Source: an uncultured Prevotella sp.
GTDB taxonomy: Bacteria; Bacteroidota; Bacteroidia; Bacteroidales; Bacteroidaceae
Assembly: GCA_900546575.1 (NCBI GenBank)
Contig: URDM01000114.1
Span: 1 to 5,426 of the forward strand
DNA: 5,426 bases
Reading direction: 5' to 3'
Notes under the pieces: generated by a model
Databases searched by the model: none
Told to the model about the DNA's origin: nothing
The model's input: the letters and a program-made list of their open reading frames with translations, nothing else
Made by a program: the position numbers and the translations under genes
Part shown: one piece after another, positions 1-5,281 of the stretch
How the letters are laid out: each line of letters starts with the position of its first letter
Position numbering within the stretch: the stretch's first letter is position 1

Positions 1-526
1 GCAGCAGAACGACCGTGCCTTGGGCATGATGAGCTGGCTTGGAATGCGCAACCAGAAGGGCGAGAAGGTGAAGATTGTATTCATACCTTGCTATCTTACT
101 GGCGACGACGGCATAGTGAACCTATCCTACTTCGATGTAATCCTGGGCAACGACCTTTGTGTCTATCCTTCCTACTATGAGCCTTGGGGATACACCCCGC
201 TTGAGGCTGTAGCATTCAAGGTGCCTTGCATCACAACCGACCTTGCTGGTTTTGGCTTGTGGGCAAACTTGGAATGTGGAGGCAAGTCGACAATAGACAA
301 TGGCGTAGAGGTGGTACATCGTACCGACTACAACTACAACGAGGTGGCCGACGACATCAAGCAGACCGTAATCAAGTATGCCAACGCCACAAAGAATAAG
401 CAGACACGCATGCGCAACAACGCACGCGCCCTATCGCAGAAGGCTCTGTGGACCAACTTCATCGAGTATTACTACAACGCTTACGACTTTGCCTTGCGCA
501 AGGCCGAAGCAAGAAAAGAGAAATAA
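1..526 (+). CDS. Glycogen synthase, GT3 family (C-terminal part, 5' end outside window)
   Basis: The reading frame is open from base 2 with no stop before TAA at 524-526, so this is the last ~174 codons of a gene starting upstream. The TTG at 20 is internal, not a start. The protein would transfer glucose from a nucleotide sugar (UDP-glucose in characterised GT3 enzymes) to the non-reducing end of glycogen in the cytosol. The key evidence is the run YPSYYEPWGYTPLE encoded at about 164-205, which matches the GT3 C-terminal Rossmann domain. It contains the E-x7-E catalytic motif, with glutamates at 179-181 and 203-205, followed by VPCITTDLAGFG as in yeast glycogen synthase. The tail is a charged helix ending in KAEARKEK. 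GT5 enzymes (GlgA) carry a different motif context, so the symbol glgA is not used. The gene lies 40 bases before glgP on the same strand with no promoter or terminator visible between, implying co-transcription. Family assignment is firm; donor specificity is inferred. Confidence 0.93.
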   Translation, partial: QQNDRALGMMSWLGMRNQKGEKVKIVFIPCYLTGDDGIVNLSYFDVILGNDLCVYPSYYEPWGYTPLEAVAFKVPCITTDLAGFGLWANLECGGKSTIDNGVEVVHRTDYNYNEVADDIKQTVIKYANATKNKQTRMRNNARALSQKALWTNFIEYYYNAYDFALRKAEARKEK

Positions 527-566
527 ATATAAAACGTCAATATCAAATTATTAAATACAAGAATCT

Positions 567-3122
567 ATGAAAATTAAAGCAGATTACACTAACGCTCCCC
601 AGTGGAAGGAAGTTACAGTAAAGTCTACCCTTCCTGCAGAGCTTAAATGTCTTGACGAGCTCGCTCACAATATGTGGTGGGCATGGAACTATGAGGCCCG
701 CGACATGTGGAAGAGCCTTGACAACGCCCTCTACGATGAGGTAGGTCACAATCCAGTTATGCTTCTCGACCGCTTGAGCTACGAGCGCAAGGAGGCTATT
801 GTTAAGGACAAGGCCATCATGGAGCGCGTTAAGGCTGTATACAAGAAGTTCCGCGAGTATATGGACGTTGCTCCTGACGCAACACGTCCTTCTGTGGCTT
901 ACTTCTGTATGGAGTATGGTATCAACCAGGTTGTCAAAATCTACTCAGGTGGTCTTGGTATGCTCGCCGGAGACTACATGAAAGAGGCTTCTGACTCTAA
1001 CGTAAACATGTGTGGTGTTGGTTTCCTCTATCGCTATGGCTACTTCAAGCAGACTCTGTCTATGGACGGCCAGCAGATTGCCCAGTACGATGCCCAGAAC
1101 TTCAACTCTCTCCCAGTAGAGCGTGTTCTCGATGAGAACGGCCAACATATGGTAGTTGACGTTCCTTATATGAACTATCAGGTTCACGCTTACGTATGGG
1201 TAATGAACGTAGGTCGTATCAAGCTCTACTTGCTCGATACCGACAACGAGCTTAACTCAGAGTTTGACAAGCCTATCACACACGCCCTCTATGGTGGCGA
1301 CAACGAGAACCGCTTGAAGCAGGAGATTCTGCTCGGTATCGGTGGTATGCTCACTCTCAAGAAGCTCGGTATCAAGAAGGACATCTACCATTGCAACGAG
1401 GGTCACGCAGCTCTCTGCAACCTCCAGCGTCTTATTGACTACATCAACGAGGGAATGTCGTTCAACGAGGCTCTCGAGCTCGTTCGCGCTTCTTCACTCT
1501 ATACTGTTCACACTCCGGTACCTGCTGGTCACGACTACTTCGACGAGTCGCTCTTCGGCAAGTACATGGGCGGTTATCCTCAGATGCTTGGCATCTCTTG
1601 GGACGAATTCATCGGCATGGGCCGTACAAATCCTGACGACCACTCAGAGCGCTTCTGTATGTCTACCTTCGCTTGCAACACATGCCAGGAGGTTAACGGC
1701 GTAAGTAAGCTCCACGGCTGGGTAAGCCAGCGCATGTTCGCTCCTATCTGGAAGGGCTACTATCCTGAGGAGAGCCACGTAGGCTATGTAACCAATGGTG
1801 TTCACTTCCCGACATGGACAGCTACAGAGTGGCGCAAGGTTTACGACAAGTACTTCGACGAGACATTCCTCAGCGACCAGTCTAACGAGAGCATCTGGCA
1901 CTCTATCTACAACGTACCCGATGCTGAGATCTGGGAGACACGTATGGCTCTTAAGAAGAAGCTCGTTGACTACATCCGTGAGAAGTTTGCTGCAACATGG
2001 CTCAAGAACCAGGGCGATCCTTCACGCGTAGTGACATTGCTCGAGAGCATCACTCCTAACGCTCTCTATATCGGCTTCTGCCGTCGTTTCGCTACTTACA
2101 AGCGTGCTCACCTTCTCTTTACCGACCTTGAGCGTCTGTCTAAGATCGTGAACAATCCGGAGCGTCCGGTTAAGTTCATCTTCTCTGGTAAGGCTCACCC
2201 GGCTGATGGTGCAGGTCAGGGCTTGATTAAGCGCATCTTCGAGATTAGCCAGCGTCCTGAGTTCCTCGGCAAGATTATCTTCCTTGAGGATTACGACATG
2301 GAGCTTGCACGTCGCCTTGTTTCAGGTGTTGATATCTGGATGAATACTCCGACACGTCCTCTTGAGGCTTCTGGTACATCAGGCGAGAAGGCAGAGATGA
2401 ATGGTGTTGTTAACCTCTCAGTACTCGACGGCTGGTGGGTAGAGGGTTATCGTCAGGGTGCAGGTTGGGCTCTCAAGCAGGAGCGCACATACCCGAACCA
2501 GGGTTACCAGGATCAGCTTGATGCAGCTACAATCTACTCTCTCCTTGAGAACGAGATTCTGCCGCTCTTCTACAACCGCAACGAACAGGGCTTTAGCGAG
2601 GGATGGATCAAGACCATCAAGAACTCTATCGCCACTATCGCTCCTCATTATACAATGAAGCGTCAGCTTGACGACTACTATGATAAGTTCTACAACAAGG
2701 AGGCTGCCAACTTCAAGAAGCTTTCTGCCAATAACAACCGCCTCGCCAAGGAGCTTGCTTCATGGAAGGAGACTGTTGCTCAGCGTTGGGATTCTATCCG
2801 CGTAGTAAGCAAGGACGATTCTGTTCTCTATGGAGCTGAGACTGGCAAGAAGTACACTCTGCGCTACGTTATTGACGAGCAGGGCTTGAACGACGCTATC
2901 GGACTTGAGCTTATTTCTATCAAGACCGACAAGAATGGCGAGGAGCACATCTTCTCTAAGCGTGAGTTTGAGGTTGTAGCCCACGAAGGCAACAACTATA
3001 CATTCGAGGCTACATTCGAGCCTGACGTAGCCGGTACATTCAAGAGCTGCGTACGTATGTATCCGAAGAACGAGAACCTCGTTTATCGTGAGGACTTCTG
3101 CTACGTTAAGTGGCTTGACTAA
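567..3122 (+). CDS. glgP: Glycogen/alpha-glucan phosphorylase (GT35, DUF3417-containing short form)
   Basis: This is a complete 851-codon gene, the usual length for the Thermotoga/actinobacterial-type alpha-glucan phosphorylase clade. It uses phosphate and pyridoxal phosphate (PLP) to release glucose-1-phosphate from alpha-1,4-glucan ends in the cytosol. Residues ~10-120 are the DUF3417 domain (LDELAHNMWWAWN). GGLGMLAGD follows at 128-136, HCNEGHAAL at 275-283 and HTPVPAGHD at 315-323. RRFATYKR at 506-513 places R507 and K512 like the phosphate-contact Arg/Lys of muscle phosphorylase, and SGKAHPAD spans 540-547. EASGTSGEK at 600-608 places K608 as the PLP Schiff-base lysine. Residues ~745-851 form the beta-rich C-terminal domain of this clade. 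All expected catalytic residues are present. The ATG at 567 gives the proper N-terminus; its leader is A/T-rich with no Shine-Dalgarno. Codon use is strongly biased (AAG, TTC, AAC, GAC, CGT/CGC), suggesting high expression. It follows glycogen synthase and ends at a strong terminator. Preference for glycogen versus maltodextrin cannot be read from sequence. Confidence 0.96.
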   Translation: MKIKADYTNAPQWKEVTVKSTLPAELKCLDELAHNMWWAWNYEARDMWKSLDNALYDEVGHNPVMLLDRLSYERKEAIVKDKAIMERVKAVYKKFREYMDVAPDATRPSVAYFCMEYGINQVVKIYSGGLGMLAGDYMKEASDSNVNMCGVGFLYRYGYFKQTLSMDGQQIAQYDAQNFNSLPVERVLDENGQHMVVDVPYMNYQVHAYVWVMNVGRIKLYLLDTDNELNSEFDKPITHALYGGDNENRLKQEILLGIGGMLTLKKLGIKKDIYHCNEGHAALCNLQRLIDYINEGMSFNEALELVRASSLYTVHTPVPAGHDYFDESLFGKYMGGYPQMLGISWDEFIGMGRTNPDDHSERFCMSTFACNTCQEVNGVSKLHGWVSQRMFAPIWKGYYPEESHVGYVTNGVHFPTWTATEWRKVYDKYFDETFLSDQSNESIWHSIYNVPDAEIWETRMALKKKLVDYIREKFAATWLKNQGDPSRVVTLLESITPNALYIGFCRRFATYKRAHLLFTDLERLSKIVNNPERPVKFIFSGKAHPADGAGQGLIKRIFEISQRPEFLGKIIFLEDYDMELARRLVSGVDIWMNTPTRPLEASGTSGEKAEMNGVVNLSVLDGWWVEGYRQGAGWALKQERTYPNQGYQDQLDAATIYSLLENEILPLFYNRNEQGFSEGWIKTIKNSIATIAPHYTMKRQLDDYYDKFYNKEAANFKKLSANNNRLAKELASWKETVAQRWDSIRVVSKDDSVLYGAETGKKYTLRYVIDEQGLNDAIGLELISIKTDKNGEEHIFSKREFEVVAHEGNNYTFEATFEPDVAGTFKSCVRMYPKNENLVYREDFCYVKWLD

Positions 3123-3152
3123 TTAGCTATATAGCAATTCAACTTATACAAT

Positions 3153-3213
3153 AAGCGCCCTGAGGGAGAAAGCAAACAAATTATGTTGCCGAACTCCTTC
3201 AGGGCGCTTTTTT
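3153..3213 (+). terminator. Rho-independent terminator of the glycogen operon
   Basis: AAGCGCCCTGAGGGAG at 3153-3168 pairs with CTCCTTCAGGGCGCTT at 3194-3209. This gives a 16-bp stem with a single G·U wobble (3164/3198) and a 25-base loop. Within the loop, GCAA (3172-3175) can pair with TTGC (3186-3189). Six T residues at 3208-3213 follow the GC-rich part. It lies 30 bases after the glgP stop. The minus-strand side has no matching T-run, so it should stop plus-strand transcripts only and not reads from the convergent operon. Confidence 0.93.
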
Positions 3214-3216
3214 ATT

Positions 3217-3300
3217 CGTATCAAGACATGATACGGTCATATCAAGGCATGAAACGGTCATTTCATGGCATGATACGACCATTTCAAGGCACATAACATA
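3217..3300. repeat. Four head-to-tail 21-bp repeats with inverted-repeat structure
   Basis: Four contiguous units of exactly 21 bases occupy 3217-3237, 3238-3258, 3259-3279 and 3280-3300. Each starts CRTWTCA; the central TCAAGGCATGA and the following ACGG are the best-kept parts. Units 1 and 2 match at 18 of 21 positions and units 2 and 3 at 16 of 21; unit 4 decays in its second half. The array begins four bases after the terminator T-run and ends 34 bases before the stop of the convergent glycohydrolase gene. Dyads cross the unit borders: CATGAAA (3248-3254) with TTTCATG (3261-3267), and TGATA (3229-3233) with TATCA (3240-3244). Unit 1 also contains the internal dyad CGTATCA/TGATACG (3217-3223 and 3229-3235). 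There are no unique spacers, so it is not CRISPR. Function unknown. Confidence 0.85.
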
Positions 3301-3334
3301 TCTATATATCACGATACTTGCGTCAGTATCACGA

Positions 3335-4171
3335 TTATATTATCTGTCCATATTTGCTATTAAACAGTCCAACAACATTCTGTATGTCTTTAGGAAGTTT
3401 CTCCATGCCAAACTCATACAGAGCATATGGCATCTTGTTATAATAAGCACCTGCAATTGCTCCTGTTATGGCTCCCATCGTATCTGCATCACCTCCTAAC
3501 GAGATGCAGAGCCGCAAAGCATCCTCATAATCCTTGCTATCAAGGAAGGCTATTATGGATTCTGGTACTGTACCTTGACAACTGCCGTCAAACCCGTATG
3601 TTGGACGTATATCATCACAACTTCTGTCAAGGTTATAACCGAATGTATCGGTTATATAGCGACGTATTACTTCCTTAGGGCTACCGGTTCTTGCCATAAA
3701 AATAGCAGCAGCTGTAGCCTGGGCTCCCTTGATGCCTTCGGGATGATTGTGTGTCACTTCGGCACATTTCTTTGCAACGTTCATAGTCTCTTCCAATGTA
3801 TCAAAAGCAAACCCGACCGCAGATACGCGCATAGCAGAACCATTGCCCCATGAATTATATGGCATCGGATTGTCTGAGCGCAACCATTGTGAGAACATAT
3901 TGCCGTATGCTCCCATGGGATGAGGGTATCTGCGTCCCCATTGTTGCATACGTTCAACCAATCCATTCATGGTATGCCGCTTATCGTTCAGAATCCAGTC
4001 TGCCACAGCAATGGTCATTATAGTGTCATCGGTGTAGTCCATCCTCTTGTCTTGAAGGTTTATATCCGTTGACTTGTGCGGATCAAACTCATAGATACTT
4101 CCTGCTATGTCGCCCAATATAGCCCCCATAAGCATAGGGCAGTACAAAGAAGTGTGTAATAATGTTGTCAT
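3335..4171 (-). CDS. ADP-ribosylglycohydrolase (ARH/DraG-like family)
   Basis: This 278-codon gene encodes a cytosolic all-alpha ADP-ribosylglycohydrolase, a family that uses two magnesium ions to cleave ADP-ribose from proteins or small ADP-ribosylated compounds. Visible motifs are GAILGDIAGSIYEF at 16-29, metal-binding TDDT at 47-50, GNGSAMRV at 109-116, HNHPEG at 141-146, and GGDADT at 226-231, the second metal-binding cluster. All the acidic metal ligands expected for an active enzyme are present. Family members usually begin just before the GAI(I/L)GD strand, so ATG codons at 4135 or 4129 (MLMGAILGD) are alternative starts. The ATG at 4171 was kept because its upstream sequence is A/T-rich, it gives only an 18-base gap to the preceding gene, and the frame stays open. 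The gene is second in an operon behind an NrtR-type regulator, which points to NAD/ADP-ribose metabolism rather than nitrogenase control; no nif genes are visible. The actual substrate is unknown. Confidence 0.9.
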   Translation of the reverse strand: MTTLLHTSLYCPMLMGAILGDIAGSIYEFDPHKSTDINLQDKRMDYTDDTIMTIAVADWILNDKRHTMNGLVERMQQWGRRYPHPMGAYGNMFSQWLRSDNPMPYNSWGNGSAMRVSAVGFAFDTLEETMNVAKKCAEVTHNHPEGIKGAQATAAAIFMARTGSPKEVIRRYITDTFGYNLDRSCDDIRPTYGFDGSCQGTVPESIIAFLDSKDYEDALRLCISLGGDADTMGAITGAIAGAYYNKMPYALYEFGMEKLPKDIQNVVGLFNSKYGQII

Positions 4172-4189
4172 GCCTACTGTTTTTAAAGA

Positions 4190-4924
4190 TTAAAAATCAA
4201 ATGGATACTTGCGCCATTCTTTAGAAGCTTCAGCTTTATTGAATGCTATTTCATCGAATGAATATACATAGAGAGATCTTGTTGCAGATGAACCCTTTTC
4301 TTTAGATGGAGACGTCTCACTCCCACGTTCATCATCTACCTCCATTTTCGTTAGAAAGCCAGACGCTTCCATTTTTCGCATAAAATTGCGTCTGTCATAT
4401 TTCCTTTCGTGGATAAGTTCATATATGCGTTGCAATTCGTCCATCTTAAACACCTTGTCCAAGAGTTTGAATGCTATAGGAGAGATGCGCAGTTTTTCCT
4501 GAAGCTTCTCCCTTGCCATTCTTATAATTTCAGCATGATCAAAAGCAAGAGATGGCAGATTATTCCATTCATGCCATTGCGCCTTGCTGGCATCATCACC
4601 GGCTATAACGTCAAAATTATCCTTACTGATTAGAGCAAAGAATGCAACAGTCAGTACACGCTCACGAGGGTCTCTGTCAACTGTGCTGAAAACATGAAAT
4701 TGCTCAAGATATACATCTTCTACGTTAGTCTCTTCATACAGTTCTCTTTTCGCGCCCTCTTCAACGGTCTCATCCATATTCAGAAAGCCACCTGGCAAAG
4801 CCCATGAACCTTTGTATGGGTCTAAGCCACGTTCTATGAGAAGAATATTGATACTTGTGCCATCAAAACCAAAGATTACACAATCTGTAGTAACAGCAGG
4901 ATGTGGATATTTGTATGTGTACAT
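4190..4924 (-). CDS. Nudix-domain transcriptional regulator, NrtR family
   Basis: The 244-residue protein has an N-terminal Nudix domain (about 8-140) and a C-terminal winged helix (about 147-224), the NrtR architecture. The Nudix box runs from G46 to V68 and keeps R60-E61 and E64-E65; the usual glycine near its end is Asn67 (EETNV). RDPRERVLTVAFFAL at 84-98 is typical of NrtR-like proteins. The C-terminal part reads FKMDELQRIYELIHERKYDR at 159-178, then RNFMRKMEASGFL, matching the family's DNA-binding helices. Residues 195-216 form a charged, serine-rich insertion in the wing before SLYVYSF. Characterised NrtR proteins repress NAD-biosynthesis genes and respond to ADP-ribose or NAD; some Bacteroidetes relatives (AraR) control sugar use. 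Here the gene leads an operon with an ADP-ribosylglycohydrolase, favouring an ADP-ribose/NAD role. Two palindromes upstream, one inside its promoter, suggest autoregulation. The ATG at 4924 lies about 27 bases after the -7 box. A plain Nudix hydrolase is less likely given the winged helix. Confidence 0.88.
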   Translation of the reverse strand: MYTYKYPHPAVTTDCVIFGFDGTSINILLIERGLDPYKGSWALPGGFLNMDETVEEGAKRELYEETNVEDVYLEQFHVFSTVDRDPRERVLTVAFFALISKDNFDVIAGDDASKAQWHEWNNLPSLAFDHAEIIRMAREKLQEKLRISPIAFKLLDKVFKMDELQRIYELIHERKYDRRNFMRKMEASGFLTKMEVDDERGSETSPSKEKGSSATRSLYVYSFDEIAFNKAEASKEWRKYPFDF

Positions 4925-4951
4925 AAACTATGATATATTAATTTTTTGCTG

Positions 4952-4983
4952 CAAATATACTGCGTAAAATTAACGCAAACAAA
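4952..4983 (-). promoter_or_regulatory. Promoter of the regulator-glycohydrolase operon
   Basis: On the minus strand TATATTTG (4959 down to 4952) fits the Bacteroidetes -7 consensus TAnnTTTG. TTTG (4983 down to 4980) fits the -33 element, with a 20-base spacer. Transcription would start near 4946, giving a leader of roughly 20 bases before the ATG at 4924. The spacer is almost filled by the palindrome at 4961-4977, so a bound regulator would block polymerase. Confidence 0.75.
4961..4977. promoter_or_regulatory. Palindromic operator 1 (probable NrtR-type site)
   Basis: TGCGTAAAATTAACGCA is a 17-base palindrome around A4969 with a single mismatched pair (4966/4972). It carries a GT-N7-AC core (GT at 4964-4965, AC at 4973-4974), the core I recall for NrtR sites. 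It sits between the -33 and -7 elements of the minus-strand promoter, the classic position for repression. Binding by the adjacent Nudix regulator is inferred from position and family. Confidence 0.72.
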
Positions 4984-4989
4984 TTCTTC

Positions 4990-5004
4990 GCGTAAAAATA
5001 ACGC
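4990..5004. promoter_or_regulatory. Palindromic operator 2, near-copy of operator 1
   Basis: GCGTAAAAATAACGC repeats operator 1 with one changed base. Extended over 17 bases (4990-5006 against 4962-4978), 16 are identical. Its centre is 28 bp from the centre of operator 1, and it lies just upstream of the minus-strand -33 box. It has the same GT-N7-AC core (4992-4993 and 5001-5002). Two sites suggest cooperative binding by regulator dimers; control of the divergent side is possible but unsupported. Confidence 0.68.
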
Positions 5005-5054
5005 AAGGTACTATTTTTTTAACACCTTCCATAAATATTTCTGAATATAGTTTG

Positions 5055-5062
5055 TATCTTTG
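5055..5062 (+). promoter_or_regulatory. Candidate plus-strand -7 box (TATCTTTG)
   Basis: TATCTTTGC matches the Bacteroidetes -7 consensus TAnnTTTG exactly, and start would fall near 5068. No good TTTG is present 19-21 bases upstream, so the -33 element is poor. It would drive a plus-strand transcript across 5077-5281 towards the hydrolase gene, and lies about 50 bp from operator 2. Confidence 0.45.
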
Positions 5063-5076
5063 CATAAGATAGGTAA

Positions 5077-5142
5077 ATGATTAAGAAAGAAGGAGTTATA
5101 TCTTTTGTTTGGCAGCATATTCTGCTGCGCGTATTAATATAG
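5077..5142 (+). CDS. Possible 21-residue peptide ORF (weak)
   Basis: An ATG at 5077 lies 14 bases after the -7 box at 5055-5062 and opens a 21-codon frame ending in TAG at 5140-5142. The peptide begins MIKKEGVISFVWQH and ends in a hydrophobic stretch with one arginine. Support is only the position just behind a -7 box; no family is recognised. The hairpin at 5112-5128 falls inside the frame, so the stretch may be a leader region rather than a gene. Confidence 0.15.
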   Translation: MIKKEGVISFVWQHILLRVLI

Positions 5143-5281
5143 GCATAATCTCCCTTGTCAACAACTTCCAAAAGCACATGTTCCCACAGCAGTACAACCA
5201 GTTCAAACCCGAACGAATCCCGAAGGCAAATGAACTTGCATTAATTTTATATTGTCTTCGTTTTGCACTATCTTTGCACAC
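5085..5281. other. Intergenic stretch open on both strands, possible dispersed element or gene remnant
   Basis: The plus strand is open for 66 codons from 5085, with the TGA at 5283-5285 overlapping the next gene's ATG. It reads like a protein fragment (LVNNFQKHMFPQQYNQFKPE at about 5154-5213) but has no ATG start before an internal Met. The minus strand is open too, from a GTG at 5281 to a stop at 5096-5098. The hairpin GCAGCA-TATTC-TGCTGC spans 5112-5128. The dyad CGAAG/CTTCG (5221-5225 and 5256-5260) lies just before the hydrolase -7 box. I recognise no domain in either frame. From memory, similar short frames occur repeatedly in Prevotella intergenic DNA, so a dispersed repeat or decayed gene is as likely as a real small protein. 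Confidence 0.3.
5269..5276 (+). promoter_or_regulatory. -7 box of the hydrolase gene promoter (TATCTTTG)
   Basis: TATCTTTG is a perfect TAnnTTTG box ending five bases before the ATG at 5282. With the usual start about 5-7 bases after the box, the mRNA would begin at or next to the start codon. The -33 element is weak: TTTT at 5245-5248 has the right 20-base spacing but lacks the G. Confidence 0.55.

Noticed and set aside
945..2984. Several open frames of 60-120 codons inside glgP in other frames and on the minus strand
   Set aside because: They are shadows of a strongly biased coding sequence; their translations are low-complexity or lack domains, and glgP accounts for the DNA.
3217..3300. 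CRISPR-like array
   Set aside because: The 21-bp units are contiguous with no unique spacers, and no cas genes are present.
3307..3335. Direct repeat TATCACGAT (3307-3315 and 3327-3335) and hairpin GATACT/AGTATC (3313-3318 and 3325-3330) as a terminator for the glycohydrolase operon
   Set aside because: The stem is only 6 bp and no T-run follows on the minus strand. It sits right after the minus-strand stop, so a weak role is possible but unsupported.
3427..3853. Plus-strand open frames opposite the ADP-ribosylglycohydrolase
   Set aside because: They are antisense to a gene with full family motifs, and no promoter or recognisable domain is present.
3335..4171. DraG of the nitrogenase switch, or the antitoxin part of a DarTG-like system
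   Set aside because: No nif genes, DraT or DarT toxin are visible, and DarG antitoxins use a macrodomain rather than this all-alpha fold. The general ARH family call is safer.
5090..5095. AAGGAG as a Shine-Dalgarno sequence
   Set aside because: No ATG follows at suitable spacing, and Bacteroidetes genes rarely depend on this motif.
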